Shown here in pieces: positions 19,568 through 29,362 of a stretch of 64,000 nt of DNA. Source of the stretch: CAZHEV01 sp964531335 [NCBI: uncultured bacterium]. GTDB lineage: Bacteria; Eisenbacteria; RBG-16-71-46; CAZHEV01. Below the pieces are notes generated by a model. It was not told the DNA's origin and ran no database searches. It was given only the letters and a program-made list of their open reading frames with translations. The translations under genes were made by a program, and so were the position numbers. The stretch covers positions 62,001 to 126,000 of the forward strand of contig CAZHEV010000009.1 of the NCBI GenBank assembly GCA_964531335.1, written 5' to 3'. Position 1 is the stretch's first letter. Every line of letters starts with the position of its first letter.

Positions 19568-21034
19568 TCATCCCAGCTTCACGCGTCCGTTCACGATGTG
19601 ATGGATGAGGGCCTCCACCAGGTTCGGGTCGAGGCTTGTGCCCGAGAGCCGGCGCAGTGTGTCTATGGCCTCGTCGACGGGCGACGAGGACCCGCACCCG
19701 CAGAGGCATTCGTCGAAGGTATCGGCGACGGCCAGTATCCTGGCCTCCAGCGGTATCTGCTCGGCGCGAAGGCCGCACGGCGCGCCGCTTCCGTCGTAGC
19801 GCTCTCCCGCGTGCCGGAGGAAATCGCGTCCGTTCCCGTCCATCTCGTGCACCAGCGCGGCCAGCCTTATGTCCTGAAGCTCGTAGGGCGGAAGGTCCAG
19901 CGACTCCCATATGCTCTCCACGAAGCGCGCCACCCGACGAGCATGGTCTCCACGCGAGGAGCCGGAGCCTTCGAGATCGCGCAAGACCGTCTCGACCGTG
20001 TCGACCATATCGGCCCTTTCGCTCTCCGCCCTCTGAAGCGAGACGAGCCCGGTCTCGAAGAAACCGCACAGCGACTTGAAGTCGTCTCTGTCCTCGGCCA
20101 TGATCTGATCGCCGTCGAGCCCGCCCCCCACGAAGAGGGCCGCGGATGGACCGTTCAACCCCTTGACCGCGTATCCCATCGCCAGCCCGCAGGCCCGCAG
20201 GGACATCACCTCTCCTCTCATGCCCGGCACGCCGTCCAACTCTTTCATAGTCATTGGGTCGCCTTCGGCCACGAGGGCCGCGCACAGCTTCCCCGACGCG
20301 GGCAGGGCCAGCCCGTTCGCGCACCTCGGCGAGACACCGCGTGACTTGATCACCTTGTACTCGCCCTCGTCATCGTCCAGAAGCGCCACCAAGACCGTCC
20401 GGGACCTGAGGCATAGCTGCAGGGAGACCACAAACTGCTCGACCAGCTCCTCCAGGCTTTGCGCGCCCGCCATGGTTCTGCCCATCTGGCCGACGGTCCT
20501 GACCCTATCGACCCTCGCGGACAGACGGCGCTGCGTCTGGGCCATTCGCCTCTGCCTGTTGATCAGCTCCTTCTCCGCCTCGGCGCTGACGGTCGCCATG
20601 GAACGGGCCTCGGCGACCCTGACCAGCATCTTCTGTATCCGCAGCACCAGCTCCTTCGGCGAGAACGGCTTGGTCAGAAAATCGTCCGCCCCCGATCGCA
20701 AGCCCTGCACCCTCGCGGAGGGCTCCACCAGGCCCGATATCATGATCACGGGGATGTCCTGCGTCGTCGGCTTGGTCTTGAGTGCCTCGCAGACCTGGTA
20801 GCCGTTTCGCTTGGGGAGCCTGACGTCGAGCACGATCACGTCCGGGCGCACCTTGTCGATGACTTTCATGGCCTCCTCCCCGTCCATGGCGGAGAAGGTC
20901 CTGTAGCCGGAGCCGGAGAGCGCGACGTGTAGGAGGTCGATCACCCTTCTGTCGTCGTCGACGACCACCACGGACGGCGCTCTGGCGCTTTTCTCGGACG
21001 GGCCCGGAAGTTGTTCCTTGTAACGAAACTCCAT
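19568..21034 (-). CDS. Response regulator with GAF and degenerate HD-GYP domains
   Basis: 488 aa, ATG 21034 with GAGGAA upstream. Receiver at about 20-140 (VVVDDDRR, phospho-acceptor in VLDVRLPKRNG, Lys in LTKPFS). A helical linker follows to 185, then a GAF-like sensor (about 190-345), and an HD-GYP-like domain (about 360-480). In the last, the metal-binding HD is replaced by HEMD and the GYP loop by DGSGAPCGL, while QIPLEARILAVADTFDE is kept. Phosphodiesterase activity on cyclic di-GMP is therefore doubtful, and a binding or scaffold role is possible. It lies 58 nt downstream of the chemoreceptor-like gene. Part of its coding sequence is copied at 18558-18714. Confidence 0.88.
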   Translation of the reverse strand: MEFRYKEQLPGPSEKSARAPSVVVVDDDRRVIDLLHVALSGSGYRTFSAMDGEEAMKVIDKVRPDVIVLDVRLPKRNGYQVCEALKTKPTTQDIPVIMISGLVEPSARVQGLRSGADDFLTKPFSPKELVLRIQKMLVRVAEARSMATVSAEAEKELINRQRRMAQTQRRLSARVDRVRTVGQMGRTMAGAQSLEELVEQFVVSLQLCLRSRTVLVALLDDDEGEYKVIKSRGVSPRCANGLALPASGKLCAALVAEGDPMTMKELDGVPGMRGEVMSLRACGLAMGYAVKGLNGPSAALFVGGGLDGDQIMAEDRDDFKSLCGFFETGLVSLQRAESERADMVDTVETVLRDLEGSGSSRGDHARRVARFVESIWESLDLPPYELQDIRLAALVHEMDGNGRDFLRHAGERYDGSGAPCGLRAEQIPLEARILAVADTFDECLCGCGSSSPVDEAIDTLRRLSGTSLDPNLVEALIHHIVNGRVKLG

Positions 21035-21092
21035 GCTTTATTCCTCAAACGCTCGCCTCGGACGCGCGGAGCCGGGTGCAAACCGCAGCTCG

Positions 21093-22457
21093 TTACCCGC
21101 GACCGCCCAGCCTTCTCTTGAGCGACTCCATCTCGCTCAGCGCTTCATCTATGGCCACCCTGGCGGCCTGAGCCTCGGAGGACGCTCCCTCCGACAGGCC
21201 CGCCACCTTCTCGACGTTGTCCGCGAGAGCCGCGGCCATGTCGCCGACCGATCCCAGAAACTGCTCCATCTCCGAAGCGGCCACCGCCCTTCGCGACTCG
21301 CTCGCTCTGGCCTCGCGCTGCCAGGCGGAGAGCTCGGACCTGAGGTCGTCCAGCGCGGCCGTGGCTGACTTCACCGCCTCGAGGTATTCCGCGGAGAGCG
21401 AATCCACCCTCTCGCTTACCTCCATGGCCCCCTCGGCGAGCTTTCTCGTACTGTCGGCGAGCTTCTCGAGATCCGGGGACCCCGATCGCGACGCCTCGAT
21501 GGCGGCGTTGAGTGCTATCACGGTCGCCTCGTCGGCGAGCCTTCTGGAGTCGGCGGAGATCCCGGCCCCCGCGCCGGACTTCTCTCCGAGCCCGCTTATG
21601 GGCGCGGCGCAACCGTCCAGGGCGCCGCTCACTCCGCGAAGGGCCTCGTCGCGGCCCCGCTCGTCCTTTTCGCTTCCCCTGCGGGCCTCCAGCGCCGCCA
21701 CGCTTACGGCCTCTCCCACTCTCTTTGTGAACTCCTTCGCGCCGACCAGCAGCTCGCTGTGGCCGACGAAGGCGTTCTCCGCGCGGGCCGACAACTCGCC
21801 GGCCCGACCCTCGGCCTTGCGAAGCGTGGACGAGATCTGTTCGACCACCTCTGCGCATCCCTCCATGAACCCGGACAGCTCCGTGCAGCATTCCGCAAGG
21901 GACTTGCCGACCGGTTCCAACGGTCCCGAGGCTTCGCCGAAATCCCTGTCGAAACGCCCGGCCCCCATCTGCTCGATCTCCCCGCGGAGCTTTTCCACGG
22001 AGGCCCTGATTCCATCCAGCTCTCTCGCCTCGCCGGAGGCGGATCGGCGTGCTTCCGCGACGCGCTCCACGCGGTAGTAGAGCTGGGACAGATCGGCGGG
22101 CGGGTCCGCCTGCGGGCCGCCGCCCTCATCGCCGGCGCTCTCTACAGCGTTTAGAACGCGAGCCGCCGGCTCCCATATCCATCTCGCGGCAAGGCGCCAC
22201 ACGAACACCGCACAGAGAAAGGCGAGCAGCGCGGCCACTGCGATTCCGGCCATGAACAGCTGACGGGGGGCGTAGCGCGACACCCATTCGAATCCAGGAG
22301 GGTAGGGCCAGTTGGTTGCGAGATACAGCAAGAAGGCGAGAGCCGACGCGAGGACGACGGGAATGACCAGGAAAGCCAGGACAGCTTTTCTCCGGGCCGC
22401 GTTCACGGCTTTTGCAGTGGGTTTTCCGACCTCGGGTAGATTCCCTCGTGCCGACAT
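21093..22457 (-). CDS. Chemoreceptor-like membrane protein
   Basis: 454 aa from ATG 22457, which follows GGAGGAGACGG; a 25-codon longer frame lacks a ribosome site. Two membrane helices (about 25-46 and 68-92) enclose a very short periplasmic loop of roughly 20 residues, too small for a ligand domain. A long cytoplasmic coiled coil follows, with a hairpin tip ATVIALNAAIEASRSGSPDL that matches the MCP tip only in part: the canonical EVRKLAE region reads DSTRKLAEGA. It may sense from inside the cell or the membrane. It is cotranscribed with the REC-GAF-HD-GYP gene rather than with che genes, so an alternative output is likely. Confidence 0.82.
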   Translation of the reverse strand: MSARGNLPEVGKPTAKAVNAARRKAVLAFLVIPVVLASALAFLLYLATNWPYPPGFEWVSRYAPRQLFMAGIAVAALLAFLCAVFVWRLAARWIWEPAARVLNAVESAGDEGGGPQADPPADLSQLYYRVERVAEARRSASGEARELDGIRASVEKLRGEIEQMGAGRFDRDFGEASGPLEPVGKSLAECCTELSGFMEGCAEVVEQISSTLRKAEGRAGELSARAENAFVGHSELLVGAKEFTKRVGEAVSVAALEARRGSEKDERGRDEALRGVSGALDGCAAPISGLGEKSGAGAGISADSRRLADEATVIALNAAIEASRSGSPDLEKLADSTRKLAEGAMEVSERVDSLSAEYLEAVKSATAALDDLRSELSAWQREARASESRRAVAASEMEQFLGSVGDMAAALADNVEKVAGLSEGASSEAQAARVAIDEALSEMESLKRRLGGRG

Positions 22458-22999
22458 CCGTCTCCTCCGCACGGTCCCGCAAGCCGGTCGAGCTTTAACG
22501 GGCCTCTCGCACAACCTCCCCACAGTGGGCATAACACGACGTTATTATCGCAATTTACATGCCACCATATCCAGACCCATCCGGCCCTTCGGAGTACGCG
22601 TCCGGCCGATGCCGCCGCCGTCGAATCCCCGCGCGGGCGTCTCCGGGATGCCGTCGCTACGCCTTGCGCCAACGGCTCTTGCGCAAGAGGCGAAGAACGC
22701 CGGCCCCCACGCGCCGTCAACGGACAGCTAATCGGACGCCCCGCCGCGAGGCGCGCGCAATGTGAAAGGCGCCGCCGATTCCGAAGTCGCGCGGGGCAAA
22801 TGCCCACGGCTTGCGGCAATGCGCCCAGAGCGCAAGCTCCGACCCGGCCTATCGATGTTCCGGCGGATCCCGTATTTGATTCGCCGCCAAGCAATTGCGG
22901 AGCCCCTTATTCGGGCCGTCCGCCCCACCCCAAGGCACGCATGTTGCACCAACTAGTATCGAGCCCCTCTTTCCGAACCATGCGGGGCGTGGAGAGGTT
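22458..22999. other. Intergenic region, no gene seen
   Basis: About 540 nt between divergent genes. Only short chance frames rich in Arg and Pro are present. GGAGAGGTT at 22991-22999 serves the rightward gene. No convincing promoter pair was found. Confidence 0.5.
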
Positions 23000-23782
23000 A
23001 TGGATCCCAGGCACTTCATAGGACTTCGCGATCCGGATCGGACCATACAGCCGACCTACTATTTCATGGTCAACTGTCTCCTGTATTCCAGGATGGAGAT
23101 AGGGCTGCCGTCGAACGAGGACGGCTTCGACGAGGACGTCAACGTCTACATAGCGAACCTGCTCCAGTCGTTCATGGACCCGGAGTACATCGACAAGTCG
23201 CGGCGCTTTCTGTCCAAGTACGACACGGAGATCTTCTCGCGCCTTTCCGCCTCGAAAGACGCGAGGCTCAAGTACACGATCTACAAGACAAACGCCGACT
23301 TCCTTCTTATCTCGATCGGCATCTTCGACAACCCCAGGGCGGGCGTGTCCCCTTCCAGACCGAACAGGACCGACCCGTCGGAGGAGGGCTACGTGGGCAG
23401 GGGAAAGGCCTACTACCAGTTTGCCTACTCCTACAGCCAGATCCTGCACGGAAAGAGCTCGGCGATAACCGACGTGCTCGAGAAGCTCTCCACCGGGTTC
23501 GACAAGTACGTCCAGATCCTGACGTACATGAGAGGCGAGTACCTCGATCTGGTAAGAAGGTTGACCGACGGGGAGATATACCACTTGGAAAGAGTGGTGA
23601 ACGAGGAAAAGCGGAGCCAGGAGATCAGGAAGAAGCAGGACGAGCTGCTGGACGCCTACCTGGAGTGGATGAGAAATCCCTCACCCGAGCTGGAAGAAGT
23701 GATCAAGAAGAGGATCGCCGAGGTAAAGGAGAAGGACCCCACCTTCAGCTTCCCCTGGCCGCCGAAAGCCTCGGGGCAGTAG
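23000..23782 (+). CDS. Hypothetical soluble helical protein
   Basis: 260 aa from ATG 23000, chosen over earlier in-frame starts because GGAGAGG directly precedes it. No signal peptide or membrane helix. Predicted mostly alpha-helical, with an aromatic- and acidic-rich first half (YIANLLQSFMDPEYIDKSRR) and a charged coiled-coil-like C-terminus (residues 195-250, KRSQEIRKKQDELLDAYLEW). I do not recognise the family. It is transcribed alone, divergent from the chemoreceptor operon and convergent with DUF4416. Codon use matches the neighbours, so it is a real gene rather than a shadow. Confidence 0.8.
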   Translation: MDPRHFIGLRDPDRTIQPTYYFMVNCLLYSRMEIGLPSNEDGFDEDVNVYIANLLQSFMDPEYIDKSRRFLSKYDTEIFSRLSASKDARLKYTIYKTNADFLLISIGIFDNPRAGVSPSRPNRTDPSEEGYVGRGKAYYQFAYSYSQILHGKSSAITDVLEKLSTGFDKYVQILTYMRGEYLDLVRRLTDGEIYHLERVVNEEKRSQEIRKKQDELLDAYLEWMRNPSPELEEVIKKRIAEVKEKDPTFSFPWPPKASGQ

Positions 23783-23825
23783 ATACAGGGAACAGGTTCC
23801 GGCGGCGGCAGGGCGGCTGCTGCGC

Positions 23826-24422
23826 TCAGCTCCCGGTCTCGCCCTCGAGGGCGCGCCTCGCCCCTTCGAAGAACGCGCGCGCTCTACGCGTCCTGTAGTC
23901 CGGATACGTCCAGGGAAGGGGCTGAAAGGCCCCCTTCATATAGAGAAGCTCCAGTTCCCCGTACACGTCCTTTGCGACGCGGATCCTGTGGCCGGCGCGC
24001 TTGTGGCTCGCGAGCAGCAGGTGGTCCGCGGTCAGGATCCCCGGATCCAGATTGATTCTCCTCCTGTCGGTTCCCGGATAGAGCAGCTCCCGCTCGCGCG
24101 CGCAAGTCACCGACTTCATCCAAGCGAGCGAAAGGTCGCCTTCGGCCGCTCCGAAAACCGCGTAAGAGCGCAGAAGACCCTCTCCCATCTCCCGGCTGTA
24201 GTAGTCAGTGAAGTCGAAGGGGAACGGATCGCAGGTCGCGGTGACGGGACCGAAGTCCACCGACATGGCTTCGGCGGCGGTCGCGAACAAGCCCTCGAAG
24301 GCGCTTATCATCCCAACGATGTGAAAGGCGGCCGGCTCTCGGGCCCCTGAGCGGTACGCCGGCTCGGCGCCCCGCCTGGGCGCGGAGGCACCATCTTTCC
24401 GAGCTTCGGTCCGGTCGCTCAA
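23826..24422 (-). CDS. DUF4416 family protein
   Basis: 198 aa from TTG 24422, which overlaps the previous stop as TTGA and has AAGGA 7 nt upstream. Family-like features: FDFTDYYSREMGEGLLRSY, RRINLDPGILTADHLLLAS, ELELLYMKGAF and PLPWTYPDYR. The N-terminal 25 residues are low-complexity and variable. Function unknown. Located after a QueG-like ferredoxin and guaB on the same transcript, it probably works in a housekeeping pathway. DUF4416 assignment is from recalled motifs. Confidence 0.85.
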   Translation of the reverse strand: MSDRTEARKDGASAPRRGAEPAYRSGAREPAAFHIVGMISAFEGLFATAAEAMSVDFGPVTATCDPFPFDFTDYYSREMGEGLLRSYAVFGAAEGDLSLAWMKSVTCARERELLYPGTDRRRINLDPGILTADHLLLASHKRAGHRIRVAKDVYGELELLYMKGAFQPLPWTYPDYRTRRARAFFEGARRALEGETGS

Positions 24423-25144
24423 CCTCGATCCTTCGGACGCCACGATTTCGCACCCACGCAGGCCTTCACGCAAAGGCCGCAGATCTTGACGCCGAGCGAC
24501 AGCTCCTTCGAGAACTTCTTGAGCAGATTGTGGCATCTCTCAAGGTCGAACTCCTCGGGCGTCTTCCCTATGGCGCCTACCGGGCAGGCGTCCATGCACT
24601 TGTAGCACTTGCCGCAGTCGCGCTCCGCCGGGCTCCCGCAGGGCAGCGGCATGTCGGTCAGGACGGTCGCGTACCGCACCCTGGCGCCGTAGGCCTCCGT
24701 CACGGCAAGGTTGTTCCTCCCCCACCAGGCGACCCCCGACAGACAGGCGGCGGCCACGTGCCAGATATGACCTTTGTTCTCCTTCCAGTCGACTATCTGC
24801 GACGAAGGGACGGGAAACGCGCCGTACCCGCGCTCCTGAAGCCAGGTCACGACGGCCGACGCCGCGGAATCCAAAAAGAGGTTCGCCTGCCTGTAGTGGT
24901 AGCGATACGTGGAGGTGGGACGATCGACCAGGCTCTCAATCACCCGGTCGGAGACCCTGTAGCCGAGCACGATTGCCCTGGTCAGGTCCGATACCACCCC
25001 GGGCGGCACGTACCTTACTTCGAGCCGCCCCCCCGAGAGGTCGGCCACGCCGAACACGGGAACGCCGCGGGATTCGACCAGACCCTTCAGCTCGGCAAGG
25101 GCCGAGGCCGGATCCGGGGATATGTCGGATCGATCTTTCTTCAT
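24419..25144 (-). CDS. QueG-like protein with two 4Fe-4S clusters
   Basis: 241 aa. An N-terminal epoxyqueuosine-reductase-like domain (1-180) is followed by a ferredoxin module. The first cluster motif is CGKCYKCMDACPVGAIG and the second is ICGLCVKACVG, with an extra Cys in RCHNLL. It is shorter than true QueG (about 350 aa) and lacks the C-terminal HEAT-like part, so it could be a paralogous corrinoid or Fe-S reductase. queF at 16 kb shows that the genome does make queuosine. It begins 10 nt after guaB and ends overlapping DUF4416. Confidence 0.8.
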   Translation of the reverse strand: MKKDRSDISPDPASALAELKGLVESRGVPVFGVADLSGGRLEVRYVPPGVVSDLTRAIVLGYRVSDRVIESLVDRPTSTYRYHYRQANLFLDSAASAVVTWLQERGYGAFPVPSSQIVDWKENKGHIWHVAAACLSGVAWWGRNNLAVTEAYGARVRYATVLTDMPLPCGSPAERDCGKCYKCMDACPVGAIGKTPEEFDLERCHNLLKKFSKELSLGVKICGLCVKACVGAKSWRPKDRG

Positions 25145-25154
25145 GAAGCTGAGA

Positions 25155-26615
25155 TCAGCGGATCTCGTAGTTGGGGGCTTCCTTGGTTATCGTGATGTCG
25201 TGGGGGTGGCTTTCGCGCAGGCCGGCCACGGTTATCCTTACGAAAGCGGTCTTCGTCCTTAGCTCCTCGACCGTCCTCACTCCGCAGTACCCCATGCCCG
25301 CCCTCAGGCCGCCGACCATTTGGAATATTATGTCCCGTACCGAGCCCCGATAGGGCACGCGCCCCTCGATGCCCTCGGCGACCAGCTTGCGATCCTCGAC
25401 CTCGTCCTGGAAGTAGCGGTCCCTGCTGCCCTTGGACATGGCTTCGACCGAGCCCATGCCCCTGTAGATCTTGTACCTGCGACCCTCGAGGGTAAGCGAC
25501 TCGCCGGGGCTCTCGTCCGTGCCGGCGAACAGGCTACCCGTCATTACCGTCGTCCCTCCGGCGGCGAGGGCCTTGGTGATGTCCCCGGAGTACTTGACGC
25601 CGCCGTCGGCGATGATGGGGATTCCCTTGGCATCCAAAGCCGACGCGCAATCCATGATGGCCGTGATTTGAGGCACTCCTATTCCCGCTATGACGCGGGT
25701 CGTACAGATGGAGCTCGGACCGATCCCCACCTTTATCGCATCGGGCTCCAGGGCGGCCAGATCGCGCGCCGCTTCCTCCGTCGCGACGTTGCCCACCACG
25801 AGATCGACGTCCGAGTACTCGCTCTTTATCTTCTCCGCGGCCTTGATGACGTTCCTCGAATGACCGTGAGCGCTGTCCAGCACCACGGCGTCCACCTTGG
25901 ACTTGACGAGCTCGGCAACCCGCTCCGCCATGTCGGCGCTGGGCCCCACCGCGGCGCCCACCCTGAGGCGGCCGTACTCGTCCTTGCACGCCTTGGGATA
26001 GTCGAGCTTCTTCTGAATGTCCTTTACGGTGATCAAGCCCTTCAGGCGGAAGTTCTCGTCGACCACCGGTAGCTTCTCGATGCGGTTCTGGTGCAGGATG
26101 CTGGTCGCTTCCTTGAGCGTGGTACCCACCGGAACCGTGACCAGGTTCTCCTTCGTCATGACCTCGGAGATCGGCACGTCCAGGTTCTCCACGAACCTGA
26201 GGTCCCTGTTGGTCAAGATGCCGACGAGCTTGTCGTTCTTGGTGATGGGGACCCCGGATATCTTGAACCTTCTCATCAGGTCGAACGCGGTGCGGACCGG
26301 CGCCTCGGGCTCGAGAGTTATGGGCTCGACTATCATCCCGCTCTCGGATCTCTTGACCTTGTCGACCTCGGCGGCCTGCTCGGCGACGCTCAGGTTCTTG
26401 TGTATGATCCCTATTCCGCCCTCGCGGGCCATCGCGATAGCCAGCGCCGATTCGGTGACCGTGTCCATGGCGGCGCTGACGATGGGAATGTTCAACTCGA
26501 TCCTGCGGGAGAACAGCGTGCGCGTGTCCACGTCGGAGGGCAGGACGTCGGACTTGGCGGGAACCAGGAGTACGTCGTCAAAAGTCAGAGCTTCCCTGAT
26601 TGTCTTGTCTCTCAT
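25155..26615 (-). CDS. guaB: Inosine-5'-monophosphate dehydrogenase
   Basis: 486 aa from ATG 26615, with CCGGAG 7 nt upstream; a 29-codon longer frame is rejected. It oxidises IMP to XMP with NAD+, the committed step of GMP synthesis. The order is N-terminal barrel start ([17 protein letters not shown]), two CBS domains (about 95-210), then the rest of the barrel with the catalytic Cys in [10 protein letters not shown] and the flap region [11 protein letters not shown]. guaA, the next enzyme, is encoded separately at 41.9 kb. First or second gene of the transcript with the QueG-like and DUF4416 genes. Confidence 0.97.
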   Translation of the reverse strand: MRDKTIREALTFDDVLLVPAKSDVLPSDVDTRTLFSRRIELNIPIVSAAMDTVTESALAIAMAREGGIGIIHKNLSVAEQAAEVDKVKRSESGMIVEPITLEPEAPVRTAFDLMRRFKISGVPITKNDKLVGILTNRDLRFVENLDVPISEVMTKENLVTVPVGTTLKEATSILHQNRIEKLPVVDENFRLKGLITVKDIQKKLDYPKACKDEYGRLRVGAAVGPSADMAERVAELVKSKVDAVVLDSAHGHSRNVIKAAEKIKSEYSDVDLVVGNVATEEAARDLAALEPDAIKVGIGPSSICTTRVIAGIGVPQITAIMDCASALDAKGIPIIADGGVKYSGDITKALAAGGTTVMTGSLFAGTDESPGESLTLEGRRYKIYRGMGSVEAMSKGSRDRYFQDEVEDRKLVAEGIEGRVPYRGSVRDIIFQMVGGLRAGMGYCGVRTVEELRTKTAFVRITVAGLRESHPHDITITKEAPNYEIR

Positions 26616-26715
26616 CTTGTACTCCGGCTGCCGGCCATCCAGCGGCTGCGGCCGAACGGCCAGTGAATGACTCCCCGGGGCGCTACGAAGGCCGATCGCC
26701 AATGGCGCCTCCGGG

Positions 26716-27363
26716 CTATTCGCCGCCGCCGCTCAGGATGTCCAAGGAGAAGTAATAGCTGGCGCCTACGACGAACTGCACGTAGGAGTCGTCATTTCCG
26801 AACCCGGAAGGAAAATCCTCCAGGTTCTTCGAGAATATCTTGTGCCAGACGAAGTCGTAGTTGACGGTGACCGACCGGGTAATGAAGTACTCGAGCCCAG
26901 CCGTGACGTTGATCCCCCAGTCCAGAGTGGATCGATCTTCCTCCGTCTTGGGATCCTTGGTGACCTGGAGATTCTCCCGGACAACAACATTGTAGGCCCC
27001 GACCCCGACCCCCGCGTGAGGCAGATACCTGGGCCATTGCTCGAAGACGTGCCTGTATTCCACGGCGACCGTGACGGGATTTATAATGGTAAGCGTGTCG
27101 TTTCTACCGGAATACGAGTTCCAGCCCCTGCCGAAGGTGCCGTGCAAGGCCACCTTGGGGTTGAAAACGTATCTCCAGTCGAAATGACCCAGAAGCCGGG
27201 GCTGGGCCTCCCTGCTGAGATCGTCGTCGCCCGTAAACAACATCAGGCCCCCGCTGGCGCCTATGCTGCCCTTGCCGCCGAGCTCCTGCGCGAAGCCCGG
27301 CCCCGCCGAGATCACGGCCCCGATTGCCACTATGGCGAACAACGCCGTGGAAATCCTTGACAT
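26716..27363 (-). CDS. Outer-membrane beta-barrel protein
   Basis: 215 aa. The signal peptide (about 1-26) ends GPGFAQ. Mature protein alternates polar and hydrophobic residues in about eight strands (for example [41 protein letters not shown]), as in OmpA/OmpW-like small barrels. There is no terminal Phe because a short GGGE tail follows the last strand. Probable small porin or adhesion barrel. A near-consensus promoter lies upstream. The gene is 100 nt ahead of guaB. Confidence 0.83.
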   Translation of the reverse strand: MSRISTALFAIVAIGAVISAGPGFAQELGGKGSIGASGGLMLFTGDDDLSREAQPRLLGHFDWRYVFNPKVALHGTFGRGWNSYSGRNDTLTIINPVTVAVEYRHVFEQWPRYLPHAGVGVGAYNVVVRENLQVTKDPKTEEDRSTLDWGINVTAGLEYFITRSVTVNYDFVWHKIFSKNLEDFPSGFGNDDSYVQFVVGASYYFSLDILSGGGE

Positions 27364-27424
27364 CCCCGTCTCCTTTCACCGGCCTCACACCGCGTCGAAG
27401 TATATGAAAAACAAGAGGTATTGG

Positions 27425-27453
27425 ATGATAACTCCCGCCGTGGCTCCTGTCAA
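27425..27453 (-). promoter_or_regulatory. Sigma70 promoter of the beta-barrel gene
   Basis: Minus strand: -35 TTGACA (27448-27453), exactly 17 nt, -10 TATCAT (27425-27430). About 60 nt before the ATG. GGAGACGGGG forms the ribosome site. The rest of 27364-27663 shows nothing else. Confidence 0.8.
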
Positions 27454-27663
27454 GATTATAGCCTCGCCGGCCGGCGAGCGCCAGTGGACACGGGATCCGT
27501 CGCGGCGGGCGAGGGCGGGGCAAGGAACGGGCGGCCGCCATTGGCCGGGGCAGCTCGCGGCCGGTCGCCGGCCGCCCGGCGGGCCGTGTCTCGGCGTCGC
27601 GGGACGACAGGGTCCGCCACTTCCCACGTGCTCGCCCCGCGGAGGCGGCTTCGGCCGAAAGGG

Positions 27664-28845
27664 TCAGTCCATCAACCCCCACTCCCTGTGCTTTGCGGCT
27701 ATTGCGTCGGCCAGTACGTCCAGTGCGGCGAGATCGGACTCTTTCGGGTATCCCTTGCACAGGACGGGGTCCGGCGTCTCCACTTTTAGCTTTCCGAGGG
27801 CGCCCAGTGTCTGCTCGACCGACTTACCTCCCCATCCGTAGGAGCCGATCACGGTGGCGAGCCTGATTGTCGGCTTCAAGGCGCCGGCTATGGTGGCCGC
27901 GTACAACACGGTAGGATGAGGGCCGACCAGCACCGTGGGGGTGCCGAAGACCACGGAGGCGGCGTCCACCAGTGACATCGCCAGCCGCCCCAGGTCGGTC
28001 ACCGTCATGTCGTATCTCTGCACGCTCACCCCTCTGTCCGCGAGCGCCGCGGTCAGATGCGCCACCATCCTCTCCGTGCTGCCGTGCATGGTCACGTAGG
28101 GCAGGACCACCACGTTTTTCACTTTGTCCGAGACCCAGTCCTCATACGCGTCCACTATCAGCTTCGGGTCCGAGTAGATGGGCCCGTGGCTGGTGGCTAT
28201 CATCTCGAGGTCGAGCTCTCTCACCTTCTCCAGGTTGCCCCGTATGATGCGGTAGAACGGCATCATTATCTCGGCGTAGTATCTCTTGGCCGCTTCGAAG
28301 ACGCGCGGGTCGTCCTTCACGTGGAGATCGGCCGTCGCGTAATGGGAGCCGAAGAAATCGCAGCTGAACAGGATCTTCTCCTCCTCCAGATAGGTGACCA
28401 TGGTCTCCGGCCAGTGCACCCAAGGCGTATAGATGAAGCGCATGGTCTTGCCGCCCAGGGAAATGGTCTCCCCGTCTTCGACCGTGACGAACCTGTCCTC
28501 GGGCAGACAGAGGTGATCGATGAGCATCTCCTTGCACTTGGGATTGGTGACTACCTTGGCGTCGGGATATTTGTGGAGCACGCACGAGATCGCCCCCGAA
28601 TGGTCCTGCTCGGCGTGATGCGAGACCACGTAGTCGACGCTTGGCACGTCGCTTAGCTGCCCCATCAGCACGTCGGTCATCGTCGGATCGACGGTGTCCA
28701 GCAGCGCCGTCTTCTCAGCGCCCTGAATCAGATAGGCGTTGTAGCTCGTCCCATCCGGAAGGGGAATCAGGCTGTCGAAGAGCCGCCTGTTCCAATCCAC
28801 GGCGCCCATCCAGTGCACGCCCTCTCTCATCTTTCTCTTGTTCAT
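27664..28845 (-). CDS. Flavodiiron protein (A-type flavoprotein)
   Basis: 393 aa. An N-terminal metallo-beta-lactamase-like di-iron domain (1-250) carries HHAEQDH, the His in WVHWPETM, the Asp in FSCDFFGSH and the His in ATSHGPIY. A C-terminal flavodoxin domain (255-390) has the FMN loop YVTMHGSTERM and VIGSYGWGGKS. It reduces O2 to water or NO to N2O, taking electrons from rubredoxin, and protects anaerobes. GGAGGTGGGCG precedes ATG 28845. No rubredoxin gene is adjacent, so the electron donor is encoded elsewhere. Confidence 0.94.
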   Translation of the reverse strand: MNKRKMREGVHWMGAVDWNRRLFDSLIPLPDGTSYNAYLIQGAEKTALLDTVDPTMTDVLMGQLSDVPSVDYVVSHHAEQDHSGAISCVLHKYPDAKVVTNPKCKEMLIDHLCLPEDRFVTVEDGETISLGGKTMRFIYTPWVHWPETMVTYLEEEKILFSCDFFGSHYATADLHVKDDPRVFEAAKRYYAEIMMPFYRIIRGNLEKVRELDLEMIATSHGPIYSDPKLIVDAYEDWVSDKVKNVVVLPYVTMHGSTERMVAHLTAALADRGVSVQRYDMTVTDLGRLAMSLVDAASVVFGTPTVLVGPHPTVLYAATIAGALKPTIRLATVIGSYGWGGKSVEQTLGALGKLKVETPDPVLCKGYPKESDLAALDVLADAIAAKHREWGLMD

Positions 28846-29029
28846 CGCCCACCTCCGTTATAATGCAGCGCTCCGATCTTCATGTCGGCGCCGGTTCCTG
28901 AATGCCAAGCCACCCGCGGCGCGCCGTCGGGCGTCCGCCGTCATCACCGGGGTCTGGTTGTACCTACGGCCCGAAGGCGAGCGCGGATACCCACGCCGGC
29001 CTCTTGAGAAGTCGCATCCCGGGTACCCC

Positions 29030-29362
29030 CTAGGATCTGATCATTACGAGCATCATCTTGAATCTCTCCCGGGCCATCAAGGCGTGCGGTCTGTTCGCCG
29101 GCATCACGATCACGTCGCCCGCTTTCAAGGTGTAGGCCGTGCCCTCTATGGTCACTTCCGCGACGCCGTCTATGACATCGACCAGGGCGTCGAAAGGGGT
29201 GGTGTGCTCGCTCAGCCCCTGGCCTTCGTCGAAGGCGAACAAGGTGACCGTGCCCGTGGGCTTCTTGAGCACCTCGCGGCTCACCACCGAGCCGTCCTGA
29301 TACTCGACAAGCCCGGCGAGTCTCTCCACTTTCGCTATAGGTGTCTTGCGGTCGTCGCTCAT
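29030..29362 (-). CDS. Cupin-domain protein
   Basis: 110 aa, single beta-barrel cupin. Motif 1 is degenerate (GLSEHTTPFDALVDVIDGVAEV, one His kept) and motif 2 is clear (LKAGDVIVMPANRPHAL). Probably binds a metal and a small molecule; no catalytic assignment possible. Its ATG shares a base with the stop of the UPF0145 gene (TGATG), so the two are coupled. Confidence 0.88.
   Translation of the reverse strand: MSDDRKTPIAKVERLAGLVEYQDGSVVSREVLKKPTGTVTLFAFDEGQGLSEHTTPFDALVDVIDGVAEVTIEGTAYTLKAGDVIVMPANRPHALMARERFKMMLVMIRS

Noticed and set aside
22559-22952. Several short frames between the chemoreceptor and the unknown gene at 23000
   Set aside because: All are short, Arg/Pro-rich and lack ribosome sites; the codon pattern does not match the real genes.
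27640-27663. Terminator after the flavodiiron gene
   Set aside because: Only a 10-bp palindrome TTCGGCCGAA without loop or T-run.
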